Below the pieces are notes generated by a model. That model saw only the letters and a program-made list of their open reading frames with translations. It did no database searches and was not told the origin of the DNA. DNA of 64,000 nucleotides from Microbulbifer halophilus (GTDB lineage Bacteria > Pseudomonadota > Gammaproteobacteria > Pseudomonadales > Cellvibrionaceae), in the NCBI RefSeq assembly GCF_026183675.1, contig NZ_JAPIVK010000001.1, positions 178,816 through 242,815 on the forward strand. The letters are read 5' to 3'. A program made the translations under genes and the position numbers. The stretch's first letter is position 1. Each line of letters begins with the position of its first letter. Positions 50,798 to 59,961 of the stretch are shown in pieces.

Positions 50798-51510
50798 TGC
50801 TGAAGCAATCGATCACCTCCAACGCGGCAATCCTGACCCTCTTCGCACTGGTCACCGCCGGCACCCTGGCGGTCACCCAGATCACCACCCGCGAGCCCAT
50901 CGAGCGCGCCGTCCGCGCGGCGTCGGCCAAGGCGCTGCTGGAGATCATTCCGCTGGATCGCCACAGCAACGACCTGCTGGTGGATACCTATCCGATTCCC
51001 GAATCCTACTGGGCGCGGCTGGGGCTGGATCGGGGGGGCGATATCAACCTGGCGCGGGAGGAGGACGGCCGCATCACCGCGGTGATCGTACCGACGGTGG
51101 CGCCGGACGGTTACTCGGGCCCGATCAAGCTACTGGTGGGTGTAAACCGCGACGGCACCGTGGCCGGCGTGCGCGTCACCGCCCACAGCGAGACGCCCGG
51201 CCTGGGCGACAAGGTGGATGTGACCAAGAGCAACTGGATCCTGGGCTTCAACGGCAAGTCCCTCCAGGATCCGGCGAAAGACAGGTGGAAGGTGCGGAAA
51301 GATGGCGGTGCCTTTGACCAGTTCACCGGCGCCACCATTACCCCGCGTGCGGTAGTCCACCAGGTGCGCGATGTGCTCGAGTTCGTCGCCGCGCACCGGG
51401 AGCAGCTGTTCAGCGCGCCCGTGTCCAGACGCGCGGTGGAAATTGAACAGCCACGGGAAGATACACAGCAACCGCCCGAGACCACCGACGAAACTCCGGA
51501 GAAAAACTGA
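50797..51510 (+). CDS. rnfG: RnfG, periplasmic flavin-binding subunit
   Basis: A 237-residue protein with one N-terminal membrane helix ([19 protein letters not shown]) and a periplasmic FMN-binding domain: [10 protein letters not shown] and the flavinylation site [16 protein letters not shown] proline/glutamate-rich tail ends the protein. It is overlapped by one base with both rnfD and rnfE, so the last genes of the operon are tightly coupled. Confidence 0.95.
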   Translation: MLKQSITSNAAILTLFALVTAGTLAVTQITTREPIERAVRAASAKALLEIIPLDRHSNDLLVDTYPIPESYWARLGLDRGGDINLAREEDGRITAVIVPTVAPDGYSGPIKLLVGVNRDGTVAGVRVTAHSETPGLGDKVDVTKSNWILGFNGKSLQDPAKDRWKVRKDGGAFDQFTGATITPRAVVHQVRDVLEFVAAHREQLFSAPVSRRAVEIEQPREDTQQPPETTDETPEKN

Positions 51511-52223
51511 TGGCGACTCCCGGCTTCGGCGAAATCGGCCGCAACGGCCTCTGGAACAACAACCCGGCGCTGGTGCAGCTGCTGGGCCTGTGCCCGCTGC
51601 TGGCGGTGACCGGCTCGGTGGTCAACGCCATCGGCCTGGGGCTGGCCACCATCGGCGTACTCACCTGCTCCAACCTGGCGGTTTCCATCGTGCGCCGGCA
51701 GATGCCGGAGACGGTGCGCCTGCCGGCCTCGGTGATGATCATCGCCACCTTCGTCACCTGCGCCGAGTTGCTGATGAAGGCCTTCACCTATGAGCTGTTC
51801 CTGGTGCTGGGGATCTTCATCCCCCTGATCGTGACCAACTGCGCCATCCTCGGCCGCGCCGATGCCTTCGCCAGCAAGAACCCGGTGCTGCCGTCGCTGG
51901 TGGACGGGGTCATGATGGGGCTCGGCTTTACCGGGGTGCTGATCGCGATCGGCGCGATACGGGAGCTTCTCGGCCGCGGCACCCTGTTTGCGGATATGGA
52001 CCTGTTGCTGGGGCCGGTGGCGAAAGACTGGGCCATCCCGGTGCTGGGGGCGGACTACCCCGGCTTCCTGGTGGCGGTGCTGCCGCCGGGCGCCTTCCTG
52101 GTGGCGGGCCTGTTGATCGCGGCCAAGAATGCCATCGACGCCGGCATCGAGCGCCGACGCAGCCAGCGGGTGAAGATAGTGCCCGGGTCCAAGAGGGTGC
52201 GGGTCACCGGCAAAATCGGCTGA
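51510..52223 (+). CDS. rnfE: RnfE, membrane subunit E
   Basis: A 237-residue membrane protein, homologous to Rnf[30 protein letters not shown] and [23 protein letters not shown], each with the cluster cysteine. It closes the rnf operon. The nth gene that often follows rnfE is absent; a TetR regulator is next. ATG at 51510 has a CCGGAGA site. Confidence 0.95.
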   Translation: MATPGFGEIGRNGLWNNNPALVQLLGLCPLLAVTGSVVNAIGLGLATIGVLTCSNLAVSIVRRQMPETVRLPASVMIIATFVTCAELLMKAFTYELFLVLGIFIPLIVTNCAILGRADAFASKNPVLPSLVDGVMMGLGFTGVLIAIGAIRELLGRGTLFADMDLLLGPVAKDWAIPVLGADYPGFLVAVLPPGAFLVAGLLIAAKNAIDAGIERRRSQRVKIVPGSKRVRVTGKIG

Positions 52224-52327
52224 CCCGGGCAACCTCTCTCCAGGGGCGGAGAAGGCCGACAAGGCCCTGACATGGTGCGGCTTCCCTGTAAGCCGATGTA
52301 ATGCATGTGGCGTCCAAATCATCCGTA

Positions 52328-52358
52328 TTGCGCTAGTCATTTCACACTTTTGCGCTAG
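52328..52358. promoter_or_regulatory. Direct repeat TTGCGCTAG upstream of the TetR gene
   Basis: TTGCGCTAG occurs twice (52328-52336 and 52350-52358), 22 bp apart centre to centre, i.e. two helical turns. The second copy runs into TAGAAT, a possible -10 element, about 60 bp before the start. It may be an autoregulatory site. Confidence 0.4.
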
Positions 52359-52420
52359 AATGAGACGCCCGATCAGGAGTTGGATCGATCACCCGATAAT
52401 AAAAAACAGGGAACTGCGCT

Positions 52421-53128
52421 ATGACTATGGACAGCGGGAAGTCTGAACTGGTCTATCACGGTCGCCGCGCCCAGCGTGCGGACAGTCGCCAGCGCCGCAG
52501 GGCCATTCTCGAGGCCACACTGCGGCTGATTGTCAAAGAGGGGATCCGCGGTATCCGCCACCGCGCCGTCGCGCGCGAAGCCTCTGTACCGCTGGCCGCC
52601 ACCACCTACTACTTCAAGGACCTGGACGACCTGATCAGCGACGCCTTCACCCATTTCGTGGAACAGGGGCTGGAACACACCCGCCAGTTACAGGAAGACA
52701 GCTTCGCCGCTGCCCGCAATCTCTCCCCTGAAGAGCGCGCCTCCGGTGCCGGGCGCAAGCTGCTGATCCAGCAGCTCACGCGTTTCATCCTCAGCCACGT
52801 GCGCGCCCAGGCGGGCAACCGGGATTTCCGCCTGATCGAGCTGGCCTTTCGCAACGAGGCACTGCGCAGCACCCAGCTCACCGCCGCCATCCGCGCGGCC
52901 AACCAGGCCACCGAGGCGCTGATCCAGGAGTTTTTCGAGCTGCTGGGCCTGGCCGATCCCCAGGCGGCGGTGCAGATAGTCCACGGCACCATTCTCAATC
53001 TGGAATACCAGATACTGAGCGGCGCCGTCAGTATCGATTCGCCACTGCTGGAGCGCACCGTGACCATGATGATCAAGGGGCTGATTCCGGCCACAGCCAC
53101 CATCCCCGAAGCAGCTCCACAAACCTGA
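52421..53128 (+). CDS. TetR-family transcriptional regulator
   Basis: A 235-residue regulator. The N-terminal HTH covers about residues 26-72: RRRAILEATLRLIVKEGIRGIRHRAVAREASVPLAATTYYFKDLDDL. The C-terminal ligand/dimer domain is all-helical, without recognisable ligand residues. No target is evident beside it; the rnf operon upstream and the lytic transglycosylase downstream are separately promoted. Single gene. Confidence 0.87.
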   Translation: MTMDSGKSELVYHGRRAQRADSRQRRRAILEATLRLIVKEGIRGIRHRAVAREASVPLAATTYYFKDLDDLISDAFTHFVEQGLEHTRQLQEDSFAAARNLSPEERASGAGRKLLIQQLTRFILSHVRAQAGNRDFRLIELAFRNEALRSTQLTAAIRAANQATEALIQEFFELLGLADPQAAVQIVHGTILNLEYQILSGAVSIDSPLLERTVTMMIKGLIPATATIPEAAPQT

Positions 53129-53364
53129 TACCGCCTCCCGGCCACAGAAAACCGCTTTATCCGGGCCAGTGGACCGTGCGCAAAGTTCTGTAACAGTTCG
53201 CTGCGCCAAAACGCCCGGCTCTGCGTTGAGAAAGCTCGAAATAGAACCACTATTCCAGCGCTTTCTCACCTTGATCTGGGCGTTTGGGCTGTGCTCCTTT
53301 GTTACGCAACTTTACGCACAACCCACTAGACTTGGTGAATGAACACCAGCAGTCCGGGTTCCCC

Positions 53365-55650
53365 ATGCATTCCGCCAAAAGTTATTTCCTCACACTGACG
53401 CTTTCGGTATTCCTGTGCAGCCTCTGGAGCTGCGGACGCGACAGTGACCCCGAACAGATCGATACGGGCGACACAAAAGAGCAACAATTGAGGGCCACCG
53501 GCAAAAAGAATCTGCGCCGCGAAGCCGAATGGCCGGGCGAAACCACCGGCGAATATCCCATCGACGCCTATAAAAACTACACGGAAACCGGCGATCTGGA
53601 CGCCATCCAGAAGCGCGGCAAGCTGCGTATCCTGGTGGATATCGCCAATACCGACTCCCTGCACCGTTCCGCCACCCTGCAGGATATTGAAATAGAACTC
53701 GCCAGGCGCATGGCCAGGTACATGGAGCTGGAGCCGGTGATACTGTATACCGACAATTTCGAGCAACTGATCCCGCTGCTGCGACAGGGCAAGGGCGATA
53801 TCATCGCCAACAACCTGGTCATCACCAAAGAGCGCCGCAAGCTGGTCGACTACTCCATCCCCACCGCCGCCATTCACGAATTACTGCTTTCAAATGAGGA
53901 GACTCCCGACGTCAAAAAAGGGGACAGCCTCGACGGCAAGACACTGGCAGTGACCGAAGGCACGACGTTCGAAACCCGGGCGCGCCGGTTCGCGAAAGCG
54001 CATCCCGGCCTCGAACTGCAGGTACTGGATAGAAATTATGTGGAACTGGCCGTGGATGTTTCCCTCGGCAAGTACGATTTCACCATCATCGACGACCAGA
54101 TCTTCGACCTGGTGGAGCAGTTCCGCGACAACCTGAAAGAGAACATCGTTTTCCCGGAAGAGGATCAACTGGCCTGGGGCTTCCGCAAGAACTCCCCGAA
54201 ACTGGCCGCGGCCGTAAACGAGGCGGTCCGCCAGATCAAGCTGACCCGATCCACCGACCGTTTCGTCGGCGACCTGGATGCCATCCGGGAGCGCGGCGTA
54301 CTGCGCGCCGTGACCCGCAACCACCCCGGTACCTACTACATGTGGAAGGGGCGGGTACTGGGCTATGAATACGAGCTGCTGAAGAAATTCGCCGAGCGCC
54401 TCGATGTGAGGCTGGAGATCATAGTTACACCCAAACATGAGGGGCTGTTCACCTACCTGCGCGACGGAAAGGCCGACCTCACCGCCAGTCTGCTGTCAAA
54501 AACCCGGCGGCGCGAAGAAGCCGGCATGGCCTTCGGCCCGGAGTATATGCGGGAGAGAGTCAGCGTCGTCGGTCGCAGCGACGAAAAAATGGACAGCCTG
54601 AAAGGCCTGGAGGGGCGCACCCTCCACGTGCTCAGGTCCAGCAGCCAGTATGACGTGCTGATGGAAATCAGGGACAAGGTCCCCGGCCTGAAAATGGAAC
54701 TGGTGCCCGAGGAATTGACCATCCCGCAGATTCTCGACCATGTTGCGGACGGACGCTACGACCTCACCATCGCCGACGACCTGACAGTGCGACTAGAGCA
54801 CCAGTGGCGCGACGACGTCACCAACCTGCTCGACCTGCACAGGGAAGACAACGTCTACGCCTGGTCGGTACGCAAAAGCAACCCCGAATTGTTGAAAGCC
54901 GTCAACGAGTTTTTCACCGAAACGGCAATCACAGAACTGCGCAATACCCTGTTTCACAAATACTTCGCCGCACCCGGCCGCACCCGCGACGAGATCCGCA
55001 AACTGAGTGAAAAAGGCGAGATCTCCCCATTCGACGATATCGTGAAAAAGTATGCCGAGCAGTACGATCTCGACTGGCGTCTGGTGGTCGCACAGATGTT
55101 TCAGGAGAGCACCTTTGATCCCGAGGCCAAGTCCTGGGTGGGCGCGCGCGGGCTGATGCAGGTGATGCCCGACACCGGCGAACAGGTGGGAGTGGACGAC
55201 CTGTTCGATCCGGAGAACAGCGTACGCGCGGGGGTAAAATACCTGGAGTGGCTACACCAAAAATTTGATGACAAAGGCATCAGCCCGGAGAACAAGGTCT
55301 GGTTCACCCTCGCCGCCTACAACGCCGGGCTGGGCCATGTCTACGACGCCCAGGACCTCGCCGAGGAAAAGGGCTGGGACCGCAGGGTCTGGTTCGACAA
55401 TGTCGAAAAGGCAATGCTGTTGCTCTCCGAACGCCGATACTACAAAAACGCCCGCTACGGCTACGCCCGCGGACGCGAGCCCTACAATTACGTACGCAAG
55501 ATTGAAGCCCGCTTCCGCACCTACACCGCCCTGCTGGAGGCCTACCAGCGCAAGCAAACCTCCACCAACCCGACCTGCAACGCCATACCAACCTGGCTGG
55601 CAGCCGGCTGGCCCGAGTGCGGTCGAGGCTTGGTGGCGAATGGGTGGTGA
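53365..55650 (+). CDS. MltF-like lytic transglycosylase with two solute-binding domains
   Basis: A 761-residue lipoprotein (lipobox near LWSC at about 21). Two tandem periplasmic solute-binding (SBP_bac_3) domains follow: one starting DLDAIQKRGKLRILVD (about 80) and a second at DLDAIRERGVLRAVTRN (about 305). The last ~160 residues form the transglycosylase domain, with catalytic Glu581 in QMFQESTFDP, then GARGLMQVMPDTG and WFTLAAYNAGLGHV. MltF itself has one sensor domain; the duplication here is unusual. It cleaves peptidoglycan glycan strands, probably controlled by a muropeptide ligand. Confidence 0.88.
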   Translation: MHSAKSYFLTLTLSVFLCSLWSCGRDSDPEQIDTGDTKEQQLRATGKKNLRREAEWPGETTGEYPIDAYKNYTETGDLDAIQKRGKLRILVDIANTDSLHRSATLQDIEIELARRMARYMELEPVILYTDNFEQLIPLLRQGKGDIIANNLVITKERRKLVDYSIPTAAIHELLLSNEETPDVKKGDSLDGKTLAVTEGTTFETRARRFAKAHPGLELQVLDRNYVELAVDVSLGKYDFTIIDDQIFDLVEQFRDNLKENIVFPEEDQLAWGFRKNSPKLAAAVNEAVRQIKLTRSTDRFVGDLDAIRERGVLRAVTRNHPGTYYMWKGRVLGYEYELLKKFAERLDVRLEIIVTPKHEGLFTYLRDGKADLTASLLSKTRRREEAGMAFGPEYMRERVSVVGRSDEKMDSLKGLEGRTLHVLRSSSQYDVLMEIRDKVPGLKMELVPEELTIPQILDHVADGRYDLTIADDLTVRLEHQWRDDVTNLLDLHREDNVYAWSVRKSNPELLKAVNEFFTETAITELRNTLFHKYFAAPGRTRDEIRKLSEKGEISPFDDIVKKYAEQYDLDWRLVVAQMFQESTFDPEAKSWVGARGLMQVMPDTGEQVGVDDLFDPENSVRAGVKYLEWLHQKFDDKGISPENKVWFTLAAYNAGLGHVYDAQDLAEEKGWDRRVWFDNVEKAMLLLSERRYYKNARYGYARGREPYNYVRKIEARFRTYTALLEAYQRKQTSTNPTCNAIPTWLAAGWPECGRGLVANGW

Positions 55651-55665
55651 ACAGTGGTAGCAGAG

Positions 55666-55724
55666 GGGCCCGGTGGATTCCTCGGTCCCGGTTGTTGGAC
55701 TTCGCGGAGCTCACTCCGACCTAC
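55666..55724. repeat. Dispersed ~58-bp repeat (second copy)
   Basis: GGCCCGGTGGATTC..TCGG..CCCGGTTGTTGGACTTCGCG matches 22959-23016 upstream of metG with few substitutions. It sits between two convergent genes. Confidence 0.6.
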
Positions 55725-55744
55725 GGCTGGACGAAGCACCCGAT

Positions 55745-56890
55745 TCAGGAACAACTGCCCGACAGGGAAGCCACCCATTCGCTCAACAGCGCCGTGCCCT
55801 CTTCGTGCACCAAGCTGCGCCCCAGCTCCGGCATCATGGCGCCGGGATCGGTAGACTCTACACGGAAATTCAGGATCGACTGATCCGGCGCACCGGGCAC
55901 GATTGCAAAGCGGCGGTTGCCGCTGCCGGTACCCGCCGCCACCGGCGGTTTACAGACACCGAGACGGCGCATGTCCCGTTCGCCATGGGTCAGCATCAGG
56001 CCGGATGTATCCGCGGCGCCGGCCGGGTTGTGGCAGTGGCCGCAGTTGATATCCAGGTAGGAGCGGGCACGATCGCCCAGCGACAGGCTGGTATCCGCGT
56101 AATCCACATTGCTCGGAATCTGTGAAAACTCCGGCAGCTCCGACAGGTAGCCGATCTGCTGCCAGTGCAGCAACTGGTTCTGCGCGCCGTCCGCGTAGCG
56201 GTATTCCTTGTTCAGGTGGCGAGCACGCGGGCCCAGTGGCTGCAGCGATTTCTCGGTATGATTGTCCGCATGGCAGCCGGCACACTGGTTGGAATCCGGC
56301 ACTACATAGGTGAAAGGCGCAGCTTCACCGTTCTCACTCACCAGTTGCATGCGGCTGGCATCGCCGGCGATCTTCAGCGTGGCCTCGGTCTGCTGCTCGT
56401 TCCAGACGTAGGGCAGCGCCTGCCAGCCGTCCCCGCGTTTTACCAGCAGGCGGGTTTCCACCAGCCGTACGGTCTCCAGGTTCAGCGCCCGACCGGCCTT
56501 GCCCGGGGCATAGTCGCTGCCGTAATCGTCGCTGCGCAGTACAGCGCCCTTGTCACCTTTCGGGTAGTAGAAGGTCTTGGTCAGCACCGTACCCACCGGG
56601 TAGTCGAAATTCTCCTCGCCGTAGCGGGCCGAAGAACCGGCCGGCATCCACACGGTGCGCAGCTTGTGCGCATAGTCGGTGAACAGCGCGGTGTTCAGGT
56701 CGTAGGGGGTAACACCGGCGTTCGGCGACAGCTCGCCGTCGATCGATTCCACCAGGTGCCAGGCACTGAGTTTTTCCGGCACGGCGTCGCGCTCGAAGAT
56801 GGTGACCTGCTCGCGGGGGGCCTCGCACCCGGCGAGCCCCAGTGCCAGGATGACCGGGGCCAGTACCGCACCCCAGGCGATGTTACGCAT
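55745..56890 (-). CDS. SO_2930-family diheme c-type cytochrome lipoprotein
   Basis: A 381-residue protein with lipobox LAGC (Cys at about 22) and two haem motifs, CAGCH at 203-207 and CGHCH at 283-287. The N-terminal part (WHLVESIDGELSPNAGVTPYDLNTALFTDYAHKLRTVWMP, then SARYGEENFDYPVGTVLTKTFYY) matches the SO_2930 diheme family (TIGR03806), whose members are regularly encoded next to a parallel beta-helix protein. Function of the pair is not known. It overlaps the upstream gene by eight bases. Confidence 0.85.
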   Translation of the reverse strand: MRNIAWGAVLAPVILALGLAGCEAPREQVTIFERDAVPEKLSAWHLVESIDGELSPNAGVTPYDLNTALFTDYAHKLRTVWMPAGSSARYGEENFDYPVGTVLTKTFYYPKGDKGAVLRSDDYGSDYAPGKAGRALNLETVRLVETRLLVKRGDGWQALPYVWNEQQTEATLKIAGDASRMQLVSENGEAAPFTYVVPDSNQCAGCHADNHTEKSLQPLGPRARHLNKEYRYADGAQNQLLHWQQIGYLSELPEFSQIPSNVDYADTSLSLGDRARSYLDINCGHCHNPAGAADTSGLMLTHGERDMRRLGVCKPPVAAGTGSGNRRFAIVPGAPDQSILNFRVESTDPGAMMPELGRSLVHEEGTALLSEWVASLSGSCS

Positions 56891-58199
56891 CGGAGGCCTC
56901 GAGTGTTGCTACGTCACTTTGGCCCTGCCCTTCGGACTCCTGCCGATCGAAATCCAGTACGATCTGCGGCAGCTTTTCCAGGCTGCACTGGTGCGGGGCG
57001 ATATCGGTGGAGATGTTCTCGAAGTCGTTGGAGAAATCCACGTTGAGGATGCCGGCATCACTGTTGTCGATACACAGCTTCAGTTCCGCCGGCACTTTGC
57101 CGTCGACCATTTTTTCCGGATTGACCACGCCATCCCAGAGCACGTCGGGCAGGCTGCCGCTGAGGCCGAACTTGGCCACTTTCAGCGCTTTCAGTTCGAT
57201 ATGATCCGGGGAGTTGCCACCGCCGCTGAACCGGTTGTCGTAGATGTAGATACCTTCCGGGTAGGGGTCGAAACTCTCCTGGGTGGACTTGTCGGTGGAG
57301 TAGCCGGCCATGTAGTAGCTGCTGACAATCACATTGGCGGTGTCGTTGTCGGCGATCTCGTTGTCAAAGATCTCCACATTATCGTTGGAGTTGATCACCA
57401 CACCGGAGCCGGCCGGCACGGCCGCCACCGGCGTGCCCTCGTGGCCGAAGTTGTCGGTGTTGTTCTCGAAAACCTTGTTGTTGTAGACACGGGTGCTGTG
57501 GCCCGGCTGCGGCAGGTTGGGCATGTTGAACACCAGGATGCCGCCGGTGTTGTTGGTGGCGACATTGTCGTAAACGTCGGCGCCGATGGTGTTCTCGATC
57601 TCGATACCGGCCACGTTGTACTCGGCGCGATTGTTGCGAACGATCACATTGCGCGACTGGCCCACGTAGATACCGGCATCGGATGCGCCGATGGCCACAG
57701 TGCCTTCCACCAGCGTGTTGGTTGTCTGTACCGGGTAAATGCCGTAGGCGCCGTTCTCGGTGGCCGGGCCATTGGTCCATTCGACGCGGATATTGCGGAT
57801 GACGATATTCTCGCCCTCGTTCACTTTCAGCGCGTCGCCGATGGTGTCCTCGATCGCCAGGTCCTCGATAGTGAAATCGCTGGCGTTGACCAGCAGGCCT
57901 TCCGCGCCCTGGATCTGGTCCTTGAACGACAGGACCGTCTTGTCCATGCCGGCGCCGCGGAGGGTCACACCGTCCACGTTCAGCGACAGGCTGCGATTGA
58001 GACTGAACTCGCCCGCCGGCAGTTCGATCACATCGCCGGGTTTAGCGGAGATCAATTGCTCGAGCAGGTCTTGCTGGAAATCGACGGAGGCGGAGGCCTC
58101 GGCCGCGTCTTGCGGGGCCCCGTTGTCGCCCGAGTCCCGGGAGCAGGCAGTGGCCAGTACAGCCGCGAGCGCCACGCCGATATAGGCAGAGGTCTTCAT
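56883..58199 (-). CDS. Parallel beta-helix lipoprotein (SO_2930 partner)
   Basis: A 438-residue protein with lipobox ATAC (Cys at about 19). A signature pectate-lyase-like right-handed beta-helix runs from residue ~50: LISAKPGDVIELPAGEFSLNRSLSLNVDGVTLRG, then repeated turns such as NIVIRNIRVEW, NVIVRNNRAEYNVAGIEIENTIGADVYDNVATNNTGGILVFN. This is the TIGR03805-type partner of the diheme cytochrome. No catalytic residues for polysaccharide cleavage can be assigned with confidence. First gene of a two-gene operon. Confidence 0.85.
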   Translation of the reverse strand: MKTSAYIGVALAAVLATACSRDSGDNGAPQDAAEASASVDFQQDLLEQLISAKPGDVIELPAGEFSLNRSLSLNVDGVTLRGAGMDKTVLSFKDQIQGAEGLLVNASDFTIEDLAIEDTIGDALKVNEGENIVIRNIRVEWTNGPATENGAYGIYPVQTTNTLVEGTVAIGASDAGIYVGQSRNVIVRNNRAEYNVAGIEIENTIGADVYDNVATNNTGGILVFNMPNLPQPGHSTRVYNNKVFENNTDNFGHEGTPVAAVPAGSGVVINSNDNVEIFDNEIADNDTANVIVSSYYMAGYSTDKSTQESFDPYPEGIYIYDNRFSGGGNSPDHIELKALKVAKFGLSGSLPDVLWDGVVNPEKMVDGKVPAELKLCIDNSDAGILNVDFSNDFENISTDIAPHQCSLEKLPQIVLDFDRQESEGQGQSDVATLEASDA

Positions 58200-58442
58200 G
58201 GGTTGTTCCTTTTATTCGAGTTATACGTGTAGCGGCAGCTCGCGCCTGAAGTCGCCCGGTCACAAATGTGTACGTTTGTACCAATTAGAACGCGAAGAAA
58301 CTGCCTGCCATGCAGAGTGACCGATATTATCCAATCGTCCCGAAGCCGGCAAGAGGCTCGCGCCGGCGCTTGCCCGGCCGGACGCGGCCCTGTAGTGTCG
58401 GGAGCCGTATCCGCATTACCCGGTTGCCGACAGACTGAAACC

Positions 58443-58922
58443 ATGAAAGCCCGCCACCTGATCCCGATTCTCCCGCTCTGCCTCTGCGGCGGTGCGACGG
58501 CGGAGATGCTGGAACTCGAAATCGTCTCCGCGGGCGGTTACCGCTACGCCGCGAAACAGGAGCTCGATGACACTTTCGAGGCTTTCGAATCCGGCGCCAT
58601 CCCCGGCGAACAGCCACCGCGGGAATACAAAGCCATCCGCTGCGACGGCCCCTGGGGCGCGCTCAAATACAGCCTGACCCTGCCCAGTGGCCCCGGCTAC
58701 CAGATTCGCGCCAACGACGATCAACTGACGTTGCAGATAGTGGAACACGCGGTAGTCAGCGTCGATGCGAATATCGACGCGATGGAAGTGCATTGCATCG
58801 ACAGCGAGCCGAAGCAGGTAGTGCGGTCACTGGCGAAAATCGAACTGGAGCGCGGCAGTGGCGACGCACAGCAACTGGTGCTCGCCAAGGGTTACCGGCT
58901 GGAGTATCGGTATACGCCGTAA
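58443..58922 (+). CDS. Hypothetical exported protein
   Basis: A 159-residue protein with a signal peptide (HLIPILPLCLCGGATA). The mature portion has paired cysteines (IRCDGPWG, VHCIDSEP) and beta-rich sequence. No known domain recognised. It is divergent from the beta-helix gene; a GTAGGG-type repeat region follows its stop. Confidence 0.6.
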   Translation: MKARHLIPILPLCLCGGATAEMLELEIVSAGGYRYAAKQELDDTFEAFESGAIPGEQPPREYKAIRCDGPWGALKYSLTLPSGPGYQIRANDDQLTLQIVEHAVVSVDANIDAMEVHCIDSEPKQVVRSLAKIELERGSGDAQQLVLAKGYRLEYRYTP

Positions 58923-58942
58923 TGGCGGGACTCGGGACTCTC

Positions 58943-59038
58943 GGCAGGGCGCGCCGTGCGCACCGATCGGCCAGCGGCACACGGCAGGAGCCCGCTCCGG
59001 GGCCCTACCGGGCGGTGCGCGCGGCGCACCCTACACAG
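58943..59038. repeat. Inverted pair of GTAGGGTGCGC repeats
   Basis: GCAGGGCGCGCCGTGCGCACC at about 58943 and its inverted relative GGTGCGCGCGGCGCACCC near 59017 flank a ~50-bp centre between convergent genes. Same family as at 17096 and 25176. Confidence 0.5.
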
Positions 59039-59042
59039 CGAT

Positions 59043-59636
59043 TCAGTGGAATACCGGCGCGGCGACAAAGCTCCAGAAGAGCACCGTCCCCACCATCACC
59101 ATCACCGCCACCACCATGGATACGGTGACAATGGCGCTGGCGAACAGGAAACCCCGCTCCTCGGACACCCCCATCACAATCGGGATACCGGTGTAGAGCA
59201 GGTAGACCGCATAGGCCACTGCCAGCATCGCCAGCAGGATATCCAGCCACAGCAGCGGGTAGAGACCGGCGACACCGGCAATGAAGATGGGGGTGGCGGT
59301 AAAGCCGGCGATCACCATGCCTTTCATCGGGTAGCTGCGGGCGCCGTAGGTTTTCGCCATCCAGTGAATGAAATAACCGACGGCGATCACCGCCAGCACC
59401 ATGGTGCAATAGAACACCCCCACCAGGGACAGGGCGCTTTCGCTGGTGATCCGCCGCTGCTCACCGCCGATACTCCAGCCCACCTGGGTGGTACCGAAAT
59501 ACCAAGCCAGCGCCGGCAGTAACGCCAGCACGACGACATAGGGAATCTGCCGGCGCAGCGCCTTCTCCGGCAGCTCGCCGATGTGCTGCCACTCCCTGCG
59601 CGGCTGCACCAGTAGCCCGAACATATGGCTCAACAT
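59043..59636 (-). CDS. Yip1-family membrane protein
   Basis: A 197-residue protein starting at ATG 59636 (GAGGAGA site). After LLVQPRREWQHIGELPE come five to six membrane helices, including IPYVVVLALLPALAWYFG, VFYCTMVLAVIAVGYFIHWMAKTYG and SAIVTVSMVVAVMVMVGTVL. This layout matches bacterial Yip1-domain proteins (DUF1282/YohC type). Function unknown, perhaps in membrane organisation. Confidence 0.75.
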   Translation of the reverse strand: MLSHMFGLLVQPRREWQHIGELPEKALRRQIPYVVVLALLPALAWYFGTTQVGWSIGGEQRRITSESALSLVGVFYCTMVLAVIAVGYFIHWMAKTYGARSYPMKGMVIAGFTATPIFIAGVAGLYPLLWLDILLAMLAVAYAVYLLYTGIPIVMGVSEERGFLFASAIVTVSMVVAVMVMVGTVLFWSFVAAPVFH

Positions 59637-59787
59637 CCCGTTCTCCTCACTCGTACCGCGAGGAACCCCGAGAGAGACCTGTCTGCTCAAATTGATCTGG
59701 ATACTGCTTGTCAAAGTGAGGAATACCGCCCAGAGGCCGTTCCCAGCGTTCCAGCATTTATTATTGTTGCCCGCCCATTTGTAGCAC

Positions 59788-59813
59788 TGCAGTCGTCGAA
59801 GTCAACGACTGCA
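59788..59813. repeat. 9-bp hairpin between ilvE and Yip1 gene
   Basis: TGCAGTCGT (59788-59796) and ACGACTGCA (59805-59813), loop of eight. It may terminate ilvE; no T-run follows. Confidence 0.4.
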
Positions 59814-59961
59814 GGCACATTGGCGGGGAAGATTACATCTGCGTTTCTGCAGGAAACATAGGGGGCGGGGCACTGCTACCGATCGACCCGATGGAGTTGT
59901 AGTGGGTGGTGTCGAGTGGTTGGTGGACGGCGTCTGCGGGAATCCCCCTCGACACCGGCCA

